Positions 26,265 through 34,381 are shown, counted from the first letter of the stretch. The stretch is 64,000 bases of DNA from Mucilaginibacter sp. SMC90 (GCF_022811725.1 NZ_CP094527.1:186001-250000), one strand, 5' to 3'. The notes: generated from the sequence alone by a model not told the origin. A program made the numbers and translations.

Positions 26265-26454
26265 GATTTTAAGCTCTTAATGCGATTTTTAGCCCGTAAA
26301 AATCGGATTGCAAGTATAGGGATTATTTTCAATAAATAAAAACCAATTTTAAAAATTTCCACATTTAGTTTTTTTATTAACAGTGGGTTGTGATTTGTTC
26401 ATACTTACTAAGTTTTGAAAACACCGTAAGTGTTGTATCCCATTCAAGGCCCGT

Positions 26455-26700
26455 TTATTTTTCAAACGCATCCGGCACCGGCTTTTTCTCCGTGAAATAG
26501 GCGATCAGTGTATACATCAGCCCGGTTAAAAGCAGGTTAAATACAAAATTGATGAGTGTATCGCTTGTTGAATGCGTGTGTTTATCGATATTAATAAAAG
26601 TAAAAGCGGCATAAAAAAGCGCTATTCCAAATATGATCCAGCCAATAATGGATATGGGCAGGTAGATGATCCCTTTGCGGGTGAACCAGTTTAGTTTCAT
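26455..26700 (-). CDS. Small membrane protein coupled to the region-2 sigma factor
   Basis: An 81-residue protein with two transmembrane helices (IIYLPISIIGWIIFGIALFYAAFTFI, about residues 10-35, and LINFVFNLLLTGLMYTLIAYF, about 49-69) and a short charged tail (TEKKPVPDAFEK). It resembles small inner-membrane proteins of unknown function found beside regulators in Bacteroidota, but I cannot name a family with confidence. Its ATG overlaps the stop of the sigma-like gene by four bases (ATGA). It may act as a membrane tether or anti-sigma partner. That is inference only. Confidence 0.75.
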   Translation of the reverse strand: MKLNWFTRKGIIYLPISIIGWIIFGIALFYAAFTFINIDKHTHSTSDTLINFVFNLLLTGLMYTLIAYFTEKKPVPDAFEK

Positions 26701-27008
26701 GGTAATTGCTGCAGCGACTCTGGTTTGTACTTGCTACTACGGTAATATTGGTTAAGTTCGTTAGTGGCAATGCGGTAAAGCCATGACGAGAGGCCTATCC
26801 CCTGCCATTTAAATGTAAATGAACCTATTTTTAAAAAAGCTTTAAGGAAAGTTTCTGCTGCTATATCCCTGGCCAGATCATAGTCGCCGCAGCGGCGCAT
26901 GATGTAGCCAAACACGGGTTTATACCAACGGTCAAACACCTGGCCAAAGGCAGCCGGGTTAATACGGCATTGTTCAATAAGCTGGGCTTCGGTGTGGTTG
27001 GGGTTCAT
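26697..27008 (-). CDS. Sigma-70-family protein with region 2 only
   Basis: A 103-residue protein that covers sigma region 2 of an ECF-type factor. AAFGQVFDRWYKPVFGYIMRRCGDYDLARDIAAETFLKAF spans 2.1-2.2, and SWLYRIATNELNQYYRSSKYK covers 2.3-2.4 (core binding and -10 recognition). Where other ECF factors continue into region 4, this one stops at LQQLP, and the next gene starts inside the stop codon. The frame after it encodes the membrane protein, not a lost region 4. It could work with a separate region-4 protein, be a decayed ECF factor, or act with the membrane partner. Confidence 0.8.
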   Translation of the reverse strand: MNPNHTEAQLIEQCRINPAAFGQVFDRWYKPVFGYIMRRCGDYDLARDIAAETFLKAFLKIGSFTFKWQGIGLSSWLYRIATNELNQYYRSSKYKPESLQQLP

Positions 27009-27173
27009 AGCGGCAACGCTACTATAATGCGGTAAACATTAATTGGTTGCAATCTAATTTAAAGAAAAGAACATTGTTAAAGTAGCCGCTATACTTTAAT
27101 AAAAAGTTGATTTTTTAATAATTATATAAGCAGATAGGCCATAAATTGGTATTATTGATATATTCCATATTGT

Positions 27174-28457
27174 ATGCGTTTTAATTTAAAGCAAAACCCT
27201 TATTTCCTGTTTTCGCCTTTCCTGATTTATTATGTTTATCGTGTATTAAAATTTAAATATCCCGTATTATATGGCGATGAGCCCAGGTATGTAACGTTTG
27301 CATCTAACTTAATTCATGGCTTTTATTCGCCTCCTCCGCCTAATATTGATTTATGGAATGGTCCGGGTTACCCAATTGCGCTTATGCCTTGTGCAGCATT
27401 GCATTTGCCAATTATTTGGTATCCTTTATTAAACGCACTATTCTTTTACCTTTCGGTAGTATTTTTATATCAGGCGCTGCGCTATTTGGTTAAGGAAAAG
27501 CTGGCTATGCTATTTGCCATTATATGGGCATTTTATATTAATCTTTACCAGTTTTTACCTGCTATTTATACCGAGGTTTTTACTTCATTTTTGGTAGTGA
27601 GTATAGTATACAGCATCACCTTGTATTATGTTAAACGTAAAACAGTACATCTTATCCTTTCGGGTTTTCTGATCGGTTTCCTGGCATTAACCAAAATCAT
27701 GTTTGGTTATGTGATATTGCTATGTTTGATAATATGCTTGCTGTTAAGCGTCGTAAAAACAATAAGGGCATCTTGTATCAGGGCAGTTTATATTTTTGGT
27801 ATAGCCTTGCTTACTACTGTGCCTTACCTTTGTTATACCCAGCATCTTACAGGGAAGATTTTTTACTGGGGAAATTCGGGAGGGATGAGCTTGTATTGGA
27901 TGAGCTCGCCGTATGATCTGGAATATGGTGACTGGAAAGTTTCATATCTGTCAAACTCGATACTACCGATGCCATTTAAATCAACCGAAGGCGATTCGAT
28001 ACTGCAGGCAAATCATGCCAGGGAAGTATCTTTTATCATGGCACATCATGGTGTTGAGCAGGATGAACTTTTTAAAAAAGCAGCAATCAGGAATATTAAA
28101 GCTGCACCTAAAAAATTTGTAAAGAATTACCTTTATAACATCTCGCGGATGCTTTTTGATTTTCCTTATTCATATACTTACCAGGTTACACAAACAATAA
28201 GTAACATTATTACCGGGTCGCTGCTTTTGTGGACTTCCGTTATCTGCTTAATCATAAGTATAATTAACCGGAAAAAGATCATCTATCCGGTTATGTTAAC
28301 AACGCTGTTGTTTGCCGTTTATTTTTTGCTCAGCGGCCTTGTAAGCGCTTATGTAAGGCAGTTGGATGTTGTAGTGCCAATATTGCTTTTTTGGATAGCT
28401 TGTACTATTGATAAACTTCCTAAAATGAGCCTTAAGTTTAAAGAGGGGGTTGCTTAG
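27174..28457 (+). CDS. Polytopic membrane protein, GT39/ArnT-like glycosyltransferase
   Basis: A 427-residue protein with about ten transmembrane helices. Near the N-terminus is [19 protein letters not shown], an acidic pair in the first periplasmic loop as in the dolichol/undecaprenyl-phosphate-sugar mannosyltransferase (GT39/GT83) superfamily. The [12 protein letters not shown] motif follows, also seen in that group. Such enzymes move a sugar from a lipid carrier to a protein or lipid outside the membrane. Donor and acceptor cannot be inferred. It is AT-richer than its neighbours and is the only plus-strand gene in this stretch. It overlaps the end of trmD by four bases (stops facing each other). 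Confidence 0.7.
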   Translation: MRFNLKQNPYFLFSPFLIYYVYRVLKFKYPVLYGDEPRYVTFASNLIHGFYSPPPPNIDLWNGPGYPIALMPCAALHLPIIWYPLLNALFFYLSVVFLYQALRYLVKEKLAMLFAIIWAFYINLYQFLPAIYTEVFTSFLVVSIVYSITLYYVKRKTVHLILSGFLIGFLALTKIMFGYVILLCLIICLLLSVVKTIRASCIRAVYIFGIALLTTVPYLCYTQHLTGKIFYWGNSGGMSLYWMSSPYDLEYGDWKVSYLSNSILPMPFKSTEGDSILQANHAREVSFIMAHHGVEQDELFKKAAIRNIKAAPKKFVKNYLYNISRMLFDFPYSYTYQVTQTISNIITGSLLLWTSVICLIISIINRKKIIYPVMLTTLLFAVYFLLSGLVSAYVRQLDVVVPILLFWIACTIDKLPKMSLKFKEGVA

Positions 28458-29134
28458 TCTTTATCCAAAAGGTCGGGCCGCCGGGCTTTGGTTCGTTCTA
28501 ATGCCTGTTCGTGACGCCATTTTTCAATTTCGGGGGTATTACCACCTAAAAGAATATCGGGTACCTTGTGGCCATTCCAGTCGGCCGGACGCGTGTAAAC
28601 CGGGGCGTCCAGGAGGTCGTCCTGGAAAGAATCAGACAGGGCCGATGTTTCATCGCTCAATACACCGGGGATAAGCCTTACCACAGCATCAACCAGTACG
28701 GCTGCGGGCAGTTCTCCGCCCGAAAGTACGTAATCGCCTATCGAGATCTCGCGGGTGACATAAATGTCCCTGATGCGCTGATCGATGCCTTTATAGTGAC
28801 CGCAAAGAATAATGATATTTTTTTTGATAGAAAGCTGATTGGCGATAGCCTGGTTCAGCGTTTCACCATCGGGCGACATGAAGATGATCTCGTCATAATC
28901 ACGTTCCGATTTCAGTTTTTCAATACAGGCTGCAAACGGTGGAATGGTCATCACCATGCCGCTGCCGCCGCCGTAAGGGTAATCATCTACGCTTTTTTGC
29001 TTATTTGTGGCATAATCCCTCAGGTTATGGACTACAATTTCAGAAATTCCTTTTTTTTGCGCACGCTGCAAAATAGAGTGTGCAAAAGGGCTTTCAAGCA
29101 AACCGGGCAAAACAGAGATGATATCGAAACGCAT
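28454..29134 (-). CDS. trmD: tRNA (guanosine(37)-N1)-methyltransferase TrmD
   Basis: A 226-residue SPOUT methyltransferase that makes m1G37 next to the anticodon and prevents frameshifting. The diagnostic knot segments are [37 protein letters not shown] and [31 protein letters not shown]. The C-terminal part has [28 protein letters not shown]. It starts at ATG 29134. It belongs with rimM, rpsP and rplS in most genomes. Here it is separated from rimM by four genes and from rplS by three. Confidence 0.96.
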   Translation of the reverse strand: MRFDIISVLPGLLESPFAHSILQRAQKKGISEIVVHNLRDYATNKQKSVDDYPYGGGSGMVMTIPPFAACIEKLKSERDYDEIIFMSPDGETLNQAIANQLSIKKNIIILCGHYKGIDQRIRDIYVTREISIGDYVLSGGELPAAVLVDAVVRLIPGVLSDETSALSDSFQDDLLDAPVYTRPADWNGHKVPDILLGGNTPEIEKWRHEQALERTKARRPDLLDKD

Positions 29135-29240
29135 ACTTTATTCAGACTCAGGATAAAAGAATCAGGATGCAAGATTACTGAAAAATGTGCTGTCCCCGAA
29201 ATCGTCTTGACTCCTACATCTTGCTTTCTTGATTCTTAGT

Positions 29241-29612
29241 TTATCCTCTATGCTGATAGATCCCCCATAAATTACCGGCCGGATCGGTAAAGTGCGCGGT
29301 GATTTCCGGGAGATCTTTGCCTATTGGTTGAACGATCGTTCCGCCGTTGGCTTCTATTAGTTTAATTGTTGCCTCGGCGTCATCAACCATAATGGAGATC
29401 AGTAAGCCGGCTTTGACCATTGGTTTGCGGCCGGTTACCCACGTACCGCTTACCTCGCCCACACCGTCATCAAATGAGGCAAAACCTTCATTATTGGTGC
29501 GGATATGCCATCCGAAAACAGTTTCAAAAAACTTTGATGATACACTGATATCGTTGGCCGGGATCTCGATATAACATATTTTGCCGTTGCCGTAGGTGGG
29601 TTGCTTTGCCAT
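29241..29612 (-). CDS. VOC family protein (glyoxalase/bleomycin-resistance fold)
   Basis: A 123-residue protein with the VOC pattern. IPANDISVSSKFFETVFGWHI is the first beta-alpha-beta unit, and GLLISIMVDDAEATIKLIEANGGTIVQPIGKD plus FTDPAGNLWGIYQ is the second, with the metal-proximal acidic/His positions partly present. VOC proteins include glyoxalases, extradiol dioxygenases and antibiotic-binding proteins. No specific activity can be assigned. A second VOC gene lies 160 bases upstream, separated by a palindromic repeat, so they may form one unit. Confidence 0.88.
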   Translation of the reverse strand: MAKQPTYGNGKICYIEIPANDISVSSKFFETVFGWHIRTNNEGFASFDDGVGEVSGTWVTGRKPMVKAGLLISIMVDDAEATIKLIEANGGTIVQPIGKDLPEITAHFTDPAGNLWGIYQHRG

Positions 29613-29660
29613 GGGGTAAAGTGGTTAAAGTTGTGCTATAAGAAAAATATTAAAAAATTA

Positions 29661-29754
29661 TGTCATTGCGAGGAGGTACGACGAAGCAATCCCGTAGCCA
29701 TGCATATCGACCATGCATTAGCTACGAGATTGCCGCGCTGCGCTCGCAATGACA
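29661..29754. repeat. Palindromic repeat, GTCATTGCGAG family (intact)
   Basis: TGTCATTGCGAGG at 29661-29673 and GCTCGCAATGACA ending at 29754 are the terminal inverted repeats. AATCCCGTAGC and GCTACGAGATT form the inner stem. It stands between the two VOC genes. A long plus-strand frame that reads through it (29601-30059) has no protein-like content. Confidence 0.85.
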
Positions 29755-29772
29755 TGTTTTATAAGTGCTGTA

Positions 29773-30162
29773 TTATATCGCCTTTTCAATCATCCATCTA
29801 TGCCCGAAAGGATCAACAAAATCACCCTGGCGGTAGCCATAGTCCCAGTCTGTTACTTCAGAGGCTATCTTTGCGCCGGCTTGTTTGGCCTGTTCCATCA
29901 CCGCATGCACATCATCAACAAAAAGGCCAATGGTTACACTGGTGCCCTTTATGGTATCGGGGCAAAGCACAGCCGTTCGTTCAGTTTCCTCATGCAGGTG
30001 AAAAATGGTTCCATCTATCGAAAGTTCGGATACATGAATACTGCCATCATCATTGCTGAAGCGCCTGAGCTCGACCGCGCCCAAAGCTTTAATGTAAAAG
30101 CTGATATCGGTTACACCATGCGGAATGGCTAACTGCGGCGCGAAAGTTGGTTTTGTTGCCAT
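29773..30162 (-). CDS. VOC family protein (PhnB-like)
   Basis: A 129-residue VOC protein of the PhnB/3-demethylubiquinone-9 methyltransferase-like type: TFAPQLAIPHGVTDISFYIKALGAVELRRFSNDDGSIHVSELSIDG at the start, SVTIGLFVDDVHAVMEQAKQAGAKIASEVTDWDYGYRQGDFVDPFGHRWMIE at the end. The DPFGHxW motif is the usual end of the second half. No catalytic function can be assigned. It starts at ATG 30162, 16 bases after the XRE regulator gene, and is probably part of that transcript. Confidence 0.9.
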   Translation of the reverse strand: MATKPTFAPQLAIPHGVTDISFYIKALGAVELRRFSNDDGSIHVSELSIDGTIFHLHEETERTAVLCPDTIKGTSVTIGLFVDDVHAVMEQAKQAGAKIASEVTDWDYGYRQGDFVDPFGHRWMIEKAI

Positions 30163-30178
30163 GATTATATTGGTTTGG

Positions 30179-30379
30179 TTAATCCTCGTCGTCTAACGAA
30201 AAAATGTCTTCAACAGGTTTGCCAAATACGCGGGCTATTTTTAAAGCCAGTACAGTAGATGGCACGTACCGGTTGCTCTCGATGGTGTTGATAGTTTGCC
30301 GCGATACCCCGATAAGTTCTGCAAGCTCGGCCTGTGTTATGTTTTTGATGGCGCGCTCAACCCGGATGTTATTTTTCAT
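30179..30379 (-). CDS. XRE-family helix-turn-helix regulator
   Basis: A 66-residue single-domain lambda-repressor-like protein, IRVERAIKNITQAELAELIGVSRQTINTIESNRYVPSTVLALKIARVFG, followed by KPVEDIFSLDDED. It is of the small YozG type often paired with a membrane protein. Its ATG overlaps the stop of the membrane-protein gene by four bases. Two palindromes directly upstream of that gene (30817-30855 and 30858-30875) are likely targets of this regulator. The DNA-binding role is firm from the fold, the target is inferred. Confidence 0.92.
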   Translation of the reverse strand: MKNNIRVERAIKNITQAELAELIGVSRQTINTIESNRYVPSTVLALKIARVFGKPVEDIFSLDDED

Positions 30380-30813
30380 ACCTGCCCCTCTTCCTTATTG
30401 ATGAGGCGGTTGTTCTGAAAAATCTTCCACCTGAAGCGTACAATGAAAAATACAAGCGGTACCAGCAAATTTAAAAACAAGATATGTTCGGTGTCTTTAC
30501 TTAATATTAAACTCACCACCAAAAGTATATAATTTACATAAATAGCCCATTGCAATGAGTCGAGCCTGAGCTGAAAGATCTGTTCGTCCTCAATGCGTTC
30601 TTTGGCGAAGGCGATGAAAAACAGACCTATAGCCATGAGCAAAGTGGTGGTCATGAAAAAAATGTGATGGCTGTTAAACAGATCATCGCTTACCGGCTCG
30701 CCATGCATGCTGAAGCCCATTTCTTTTTTAAATAGCACAATGGGGATATGGATCAGGAAAAGTGCGAACCCCAGGTACCTGAACCAGTGCGGGAATAAGA
30801 AGCGTGATTTCAT
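30376..30813 (-). CDS. Membrane protein paired with XRE regulator
   Basis: About 145 residues from ATG 30813. The longer frame runs upstream through the palindromic promoter region and is rejected. Four membrane helices are visible: FRYLGFALFLIHIPIVLF, HIFFMTTTLLMAIGLFFIAF, WAIYVNYILLVVSLIL and ILFLNLLVPLVFFIVRF. It does not match a family I can name with certainty. Four-base overlap with the XRE gene indicates translational coupling. Small XRE-plus-membrane-protein pairs of this kind are frequent in Bacteroidota and Firmicutes and often of unknown function. Confidence 0.78.
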   Translation of the reverse strand: MKSRFLFPHWFRYLGFALFLIHIPIVLFKKEMGFSMHGEPVSDDLFNSHHIFFMTTTLLMAIGLFFIAFAKERIEDEQIFQLRLDSLQWAIYVNYILLVVSLILSKDTEHILFLNLLVPLVFFIVRFRWKIFQNNRLINKEEGQV

Positions 30814-30816
30814 GAT

Positions 30817-30875
30817 TGTAAAGTTTGGCTTACCAAAAGTAAAGCAAACTTTACAAATGTCAAATATATTTGACA
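30817..30875 (-). promoter_or_regulatory. Double palindrome and candidate promoter before the XRE operon
   Basis: TGTAAAGTTTG (30817-30827) is the inverted repeat of CAAACTTTACA (30845-30855). Next to it TGTCAAATATATTTGACA (30858-30875) is a perfect 18-base palindrome. On the minus strand TTTG within that palindrome and TACTTTTG are 19 bases apart, a fit to the Bacteroidota TTTG/TAnnTTTG promoter. The ATG follows at 30813. The arrangement suggests control by the XRE protein encoded second in the operon. Confidence 0.65.
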
Positions 30876-30905
30876 AAATATTTTTTGAAATCTTACCCAA
30901 TAAAA

Positions 30906-30929
30906 AATGCCCGTGAGGACACGGGCATT
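30906..30929 (-). terminator. Intrinsic terminator after rimM
   Basis: AATGCCCGTG (30906-30915) pairs exactly with CACGGGCATT (30920-30929) over a 4-base loop. On the minus strand it is followed by a T run. It separates rimM from the XRE operon, so the rpsP-rimM transcript ends here and does not continue to trmD. Confidence 0.9.
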
Positions 30930-30978
30930 GGGTTAAAAAGTCTTGTTTCTTTATTCTAAAAGTCTTGCATCTATAAAG

Positions 30979-31506
30979 CTATCCTTCTAAATAAATATCC
31001 AGCAGTCCTTCCGGCAAATCGATATAAATTTCACCGCCTTCAACATCAATACCTTTTATGATCTCTAAGTTAAGGGGGAAAAGTACCTCTTTGTTTTTAT
31101 ACTGAACTGTTGCGATCAGTTGTTGAGGGTATTCCTGTACCGATAATATTTCGCCCAGTTCGCCGTGGGTTTCGTCAATAGCTATAAAACCTTCTACATC
31201 ATTTAATGTAAACTCGTTTTTTTTCTTTTTGGGCTTTAGCTTGCCGGGCAGATAAATGTCCCGCTTAACCAGTGCCGAGGCTTTTTCAATAGTATCAACA
31301 TCTTCAAGGTTAAGGTAGGCATTGTTTTTTTGCAGATATTTGATAGATGATACAAAGTAAGGGATCATCTTCCCGGCGATATCAATAAATAAGGCATTGA
31401 ACTTAATATCTTCAATACCATCAAAATCAACGTAGATCTGCAATTCGCCTTTCAGGCCTTTGGTTTTTAAAACTGTACCTATCCTGAAATGATCTTCAGC
31501 TTTCAT
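30979..31506 (-). CDS. rimM: Ribosome maturation factor RimM
   Basis: A 175-residue protein from ATG 31506 (MKAEDHFRIG). The longer frame starts inside an intergenic hairpin and is rejected. The N-terminal domain is GTVLKTKGLKGELQIYVDFDG, and the PRC-barrel C-terminal domain is VEGFIAIDETHGELGEILSVQEYPQQLIATVQYKNKEVLFPLN. RimM helps assemble the 30S head around S19. It lies 121 bases after rpsP and is followed by a strong terminator. Confidence 0.92.
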   Translation of the reverse strand: MKAEDHFRIGTVLKTKGLKGELQIYVDFDGIEDIKFNALFIDIAGKMIPYFVSSIKYLQKNNAYLNLEDVDTIEKASALVKRDIYLPGKLKPKKKKNEFTLNDVEGFIAIDETHGELGEILSVQEYPQQLIATVQYKNKEVLFPLNLEIIKGIDVEGGEIYIDLPEGLLDIYLEG

Positions 31507-31522
31507 ATAAAATGAGTTAAAC

Positions 31523-31555
31523 AATAATGGCGAAGCTGTTTGCTTCGCCATTATT
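31523..31555. promoter_or_regulatory. Intercistronic hairpin between rpsP and rimM
   Basis: AATAATGGCGAAGC (31523-31536) and GCTTCGCCATTATT (31542-31555) are perfect 14-base inverted repeats with a 5-base loop. On the minus strand no long T run follows, so it may stabilise mRNA or act as a partial terminator that sets the rpsP to rimM ratio. It ends about 17 bases before the rimM start codon. Confidence 0.7.
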
Positions 31556-31627
31556 CGGATTTAAGAAATCAAACGTAAAGATTCAAGATAAAATGTTTTC
31601 TTGCGTTCAGTACGCTTAATCAAATAA

Positions 31628-32152
31628 TTATTCTGCGCTTTCAGCTTCTTCAGTTGCTGCATCTTCTGCAGGAGCTTCAGTTTCTTCGGCAACAGGAGCG
31701 TTTTTAGCAGCAATAGCAGCAGCTTTTTCTTCGCTCTTTTTAGCTTCAGCAGCTAAAGCAGCTTTGCGGGCTTCGTCTTTAGCAACGTTAAGGCTGGTTT
31801 TTTTACCGGTGATTTTGCTGTCTTTTTGGTCAAGCCATTCAGCAAATTTAGTTTCCAGTTGCTCTTCGGTTAAAGCACCTTTTTTAACACCACCTTGTAA
31901 GTGTTTTTTGTACAGCACGCCTTTGTATGAAAGGATAGCACGACAAGTATCTGTAGGCTGGGCACCGTTGTTAACCCAATCTAAAGTTTTGTCGAAATTG
32001 ATGTCAATAGTTGCTGGGTTAGTGTTTGGGTTGTATGAACCTAAACGCTCAATGAAGCGTCCATCACGTGGAGCGCGTGAGTCTGCTACCACGATGTAAT
32101 AAAAAGGTTTGCCTTTTTTACCGTGTCTTTGTAGTCTGATCTTAGTTGCCAT
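31628..32152 (-). CDS. rpsP: 30S ribosomal protein S16 with C-terminal extension
   Basis: A 174-residue protein. Residues 1-80 are canonical S16 ([39 protein letters not shown], then [22 protein letters not shown]). The rest is an extension with a helical part ([25 protein letters not shown]) and a low-complexity tail of Ala, Glu and Lys. Long S16 tails are usual in this group, whereas S16 of most bacteria is about 80-90 residues. It is first in an rpsP-rimM transcript. Confidence 0.96.
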   Translation of the reverse strand: MATKIRLQRHGKKGKPFYYIVVADSRAPRDGRFIERLGSYNPNTNPATIDINFDKTLDWVNNGAQPTDTCRAILSYKGVLYKKHLQGGVKKGALTEEQLETKFAEWLDQKDSKITGKKTSLNVAKDEARKAALAAEAKKSEEKAAAIAAKNAPVAEETEAPAEDAATEEAESAE

Positions 32153-32384
32153 TGTAAATTTTTATGTATTCAACATTATCCCCGGAGTTCTTTCTGCGGG
32201 GATGCAAAGGTATTAATTTTTATTGCAATTTAAAATAGCTGATAATTAATTATTTAACTTTTAGGTGAGTGGTTGATTGGGTTGATTAGGTGAGTGGTTG
32301 TTTTTGTGTAATTAATTGTAGGTTTCAGGTGCTTTTTTTAAACTTAACATTGCAGTAATTTAAAAAAATCGGAACTTACCTGCC

Positions 32385-32921
32385 ATGAGCATCAACAGAA
32401 AAACACGGATAGCTATTGATATGGATGAAGTTATGGCCGATACCATTGGCAAGTTCATCAGCATGTATAAAGAGAGGCATAATGAAGAAATTAGCCTCGG
32501 CAATATGGAGGGTAAGGAATTCAGGGAGATCCTGCCGCCGCATTTAAGTGAAACCCTGCGCGTTTATATTAACGAACGCGGCTTTTTCAGGGATATACCC
32601 GTAATGCCCGATGCGCAGGAGGTAGTAAAAGCCCTGCATGAAAAATATGATGTATACGTAGCATCTGCAGCTATGGAATTTAAATATTCGTTAGAAGATA
32701 AGCAGGAATGGCTTGAAGAGCATTTTCCTTTCATTTCGTGGACGAACATCATTTTTTGCGGGCACAAGATTTTAGATGTAGATATCATGATTGACGACCG
32801 TATTAAAAATTTTACAACATTTAACGGCCGGAAAATTCTTTACACTTCTCCGCATAACATGCTGCTTACCGATTACGAACGGGTAAATACCTGGAAAGAG
32901 GTTGCCGAAAAATTATTGTAG
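32385..32921 (+). CDS. 5'(3')-deoxyribonucleotidase (NT5C-like HAD phosphatase)
   Basis: A 178-residue HAD-superfamily phosphatase. The nucleophile motif is AIDMDEVMAD with Asp12 and general acid/base Asp14. Motif II is seen in YVASAAMEF, and the C-terminal motif is DVDIMIDDRIKNFTTFNGRKILY. The pattern fits 5' nucleotidase, deoxy (NT5C), which dephosphorylates dUMP/dTMP-type nucleotides and helps balance dNTP pools. It is monocistronic and lies 55 bases before the PAS protein gene, with which it may share a transcript. Confidence 0.88.
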   Translation: MSINRKTRIAIDMDEVMADTIGKFISMYKERHNEEISLGNMEGKEFREILPPHLSETLRVYINERGFFRDIPVMPDAQEVVKALHEKYDVYVASAAMEFKYSLEDKQEWLEEHFPFISWTNIIFCGHKILDVDIMIDDRIKNFTTFNGRKILYTSPHNMLLTDYERVNTWKEVAEKLL

Positions 32922-32975
32922 CTGTTTGTTTATCATATAAATAGCTATACCTTTAAATAATTACGGCTTGTTTAC

Positions 32976-34346
32976 ATGTTTAACCCAAACCCTGCTGCAA
33001 ACAAAAATTGCGCAATTGTTTTTGATATTGATGAACAGAGATACCTGTTTGTAAGCGAAAATTTTTATGACCTTTTTGACGTTGATGCTGATCATCTGCG
33101 TCATAACACAAATTTTCTGAATGGCTTAGTAAAGCCTGAAATGCTTGCCGATATAAGGCAGCTTACAGAAGGGCTTTCAGTGGATGGGGCGGTTCACCTG
33201 GCGTATCGCCTTGAGGCAAGCCAGAAGCAGCTAACTGAAAAACGGATGCTTGCAATTGATGGGCTTACCGGCCATAAAATTATAATAAGTAACATTACCG
33301 CCGGCCCCGCATTTGTTCAGGACCCAGTTTTGCAGGGTAAGCCCGGGCCGCGCGAGCAGTTCCTCAATTCGCTTATTGATTCGCAAACCAATTTCCTGGT
33401 CAGGATAGATATTAACGGCAATTTTACTTTTGTTAACAGCCGGTTTTTAAAAACCTTTGGTTATGACGAGGCAGAGATCATTGGGCATCATTTTTCAAAA
33501 ACAACTATCCCCCAGGAAGCCCACCTGTGTGAGGAGGCTTTTATAAACTGCATTAATAACCCCGGGAAGATCATCAGGCTTGTACACAAAAAGCCCGCTA
33601 AAGATGGCGCACTTCATGACACCGAATGGGAATTTGTATCCATAACTGATGATGGCGGAGCGGTAGTTGAAATACAGGGTATAGGCAGGGATATTACCCA
33701 GCAAATGCAAATGCGCGAAGAAGCCTTGCAAATAAAAGACAGCCTTGAAGCACTGATCAATAATACCCGTGACCATATCTGGTCGGTTGACAAAGACCAT
33801 CGCTATTTATACATGAACCAGGCTTATGTTGAGCAGGTAACTTATTTAACAGGCGTGAAGCCTTATAAAGGCCAGTATGCCTACAAGCATAAGGGGTTTA
33901 GTAAACAGATCATTGACGACTGGACCGTGTATTACAACCGGGCTTTAAATGGCGAACGCTATGCTATAGTTAGCGAAAGCACCGATCCGATAAGCGGCCA
34001 ACGTTTATATTTTGAGGTTAATTTCAATCCTATATATACCGCTGCAGGGGATATTATTGGTGCAGGATGCTTTGGTCATAATATTACCGATACGCTCAAA
34101 ATACAAAAGGAACTTGTTAGCCAGAACGACCGTTTGAGAAACATTGCTTCTTTAAGTTCGCATGAGTTGCGCCGGCCGGTTGCAAGTATGCTGGGGCTTA
34201 TTAGCTTAATGGATCGCGAGGATTTTTTTAACCCCGAAAACAAAGAGATCATAGCGCACCTGTTTACAGTGAGCGCCGAAATAGACACGGCTATAAGGCT
34301 TGTTGTTGACAGTACCCTGCCAAGCAAAACAGCCCGCACTGTTTAA
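32976..34346 (+). CDS. PAS-domain signalling protein ending in a DHp domain without ATPase
   Basis: A 456-residue cytoplasmic protein. At least two or three PAS/PAC units are visible: about 1-80 (CAIVFDIDEQRYLFVSENFYDLFDVD), about 125-240 (SLIDSQTNFLVRIDINGNFTFVNSRFLKTFGYDEAEIIGH) and about 250-375 (LEALINNTRDHIWSVDKDHRYLYMN). Then comes a phosphoacceptor helix, NIASLSSHELRRPVASMLGL, with His396. Only 60 residues follow it, with no N, G1 or G2 box of a HATPase domain, and the stop lies within a terminator hairpin. It looks like a kinase that kept its dimerisation domain but lost or never had the ATP-binding part. Confidence 0.85.
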   Translation: MFNPNPAANKNCAIVFDIDEQRYLFVSENFYDLFDVDADHLRHNTNFLNGLVKPEMLADIRQLTEGLSVDGAVHLAYRLEASQKQLTEKRMLAIDGLTGHKIIISNITAGPAFVQDPVLQGKPGPREQFLNSLIDSQTNFLVRIDINGNFTFVNSRFLKTFGYDEAEIIGHHFSKTTIPQEAHLCEEAFINCINNPGKIIRLVHKKPAKDGALHDTEWEFVSITDDGGAVVEIQGIGRDITQQMQMREEALQIKDSLEALINNTRDHIWSVDKDHRYLYMNQAYVEQVTYLTGVKPYKGQYAYKHKGFSKQIIDDWTVYYNRALNGERYAIVSESTDPISGQRLYFEVNFNPIYTAAGDIIGAGCFGHNITDTLKIQKELVSQNDRLRNIASLSSHELRRPVASMLGLISLMDREDFFNPENKEIIAHLFTVSAEIDTAIRLVVDSTLPSKTARTV

Positions 34347-34360
34347 GGCACGGGCTGTTT
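34327..34360. terminator. Bidirectional intrinsic terminator
   Basis: AAACAGCCCG (34327-34336) and CGGGCTGTTT (34351-34360) are exact arms, with the PAS gene's stop codon in the loop. A T-rich run follows on the plus strand. It sits between the convergent PAS and pfkA genes and can serve both. Confidence 0.8.
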
Positions 34361-34381
34361 TATTTATCGTTTTAGCTAAAA

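Noticed and set aside
26697..27008. Frameshifted full-length ECF sigma factor
   Set aside because: I read the downstream sequence in the other frames, and it encodes the membrane protein and no region 4. The four-base overlap also looks deliberate.
28568..29239. 223-residue plus-strand gene opposite trmD
   Set aside because: It is the antisense shadow of trmD. The minus-strand frame has all TrmD motifs.
29601..30059. 152-residue plus-strand gene
   Set aside because: It covers a palindromic repeat and the antisense of a VOC gene. No family match is visible.
31506..31551. Longer rimM start in the intergenic hairpin
   Set aside because: The extra N-terminal residues are encoded by the palindrome and precede the family's normal start MKAEDHFRIG.
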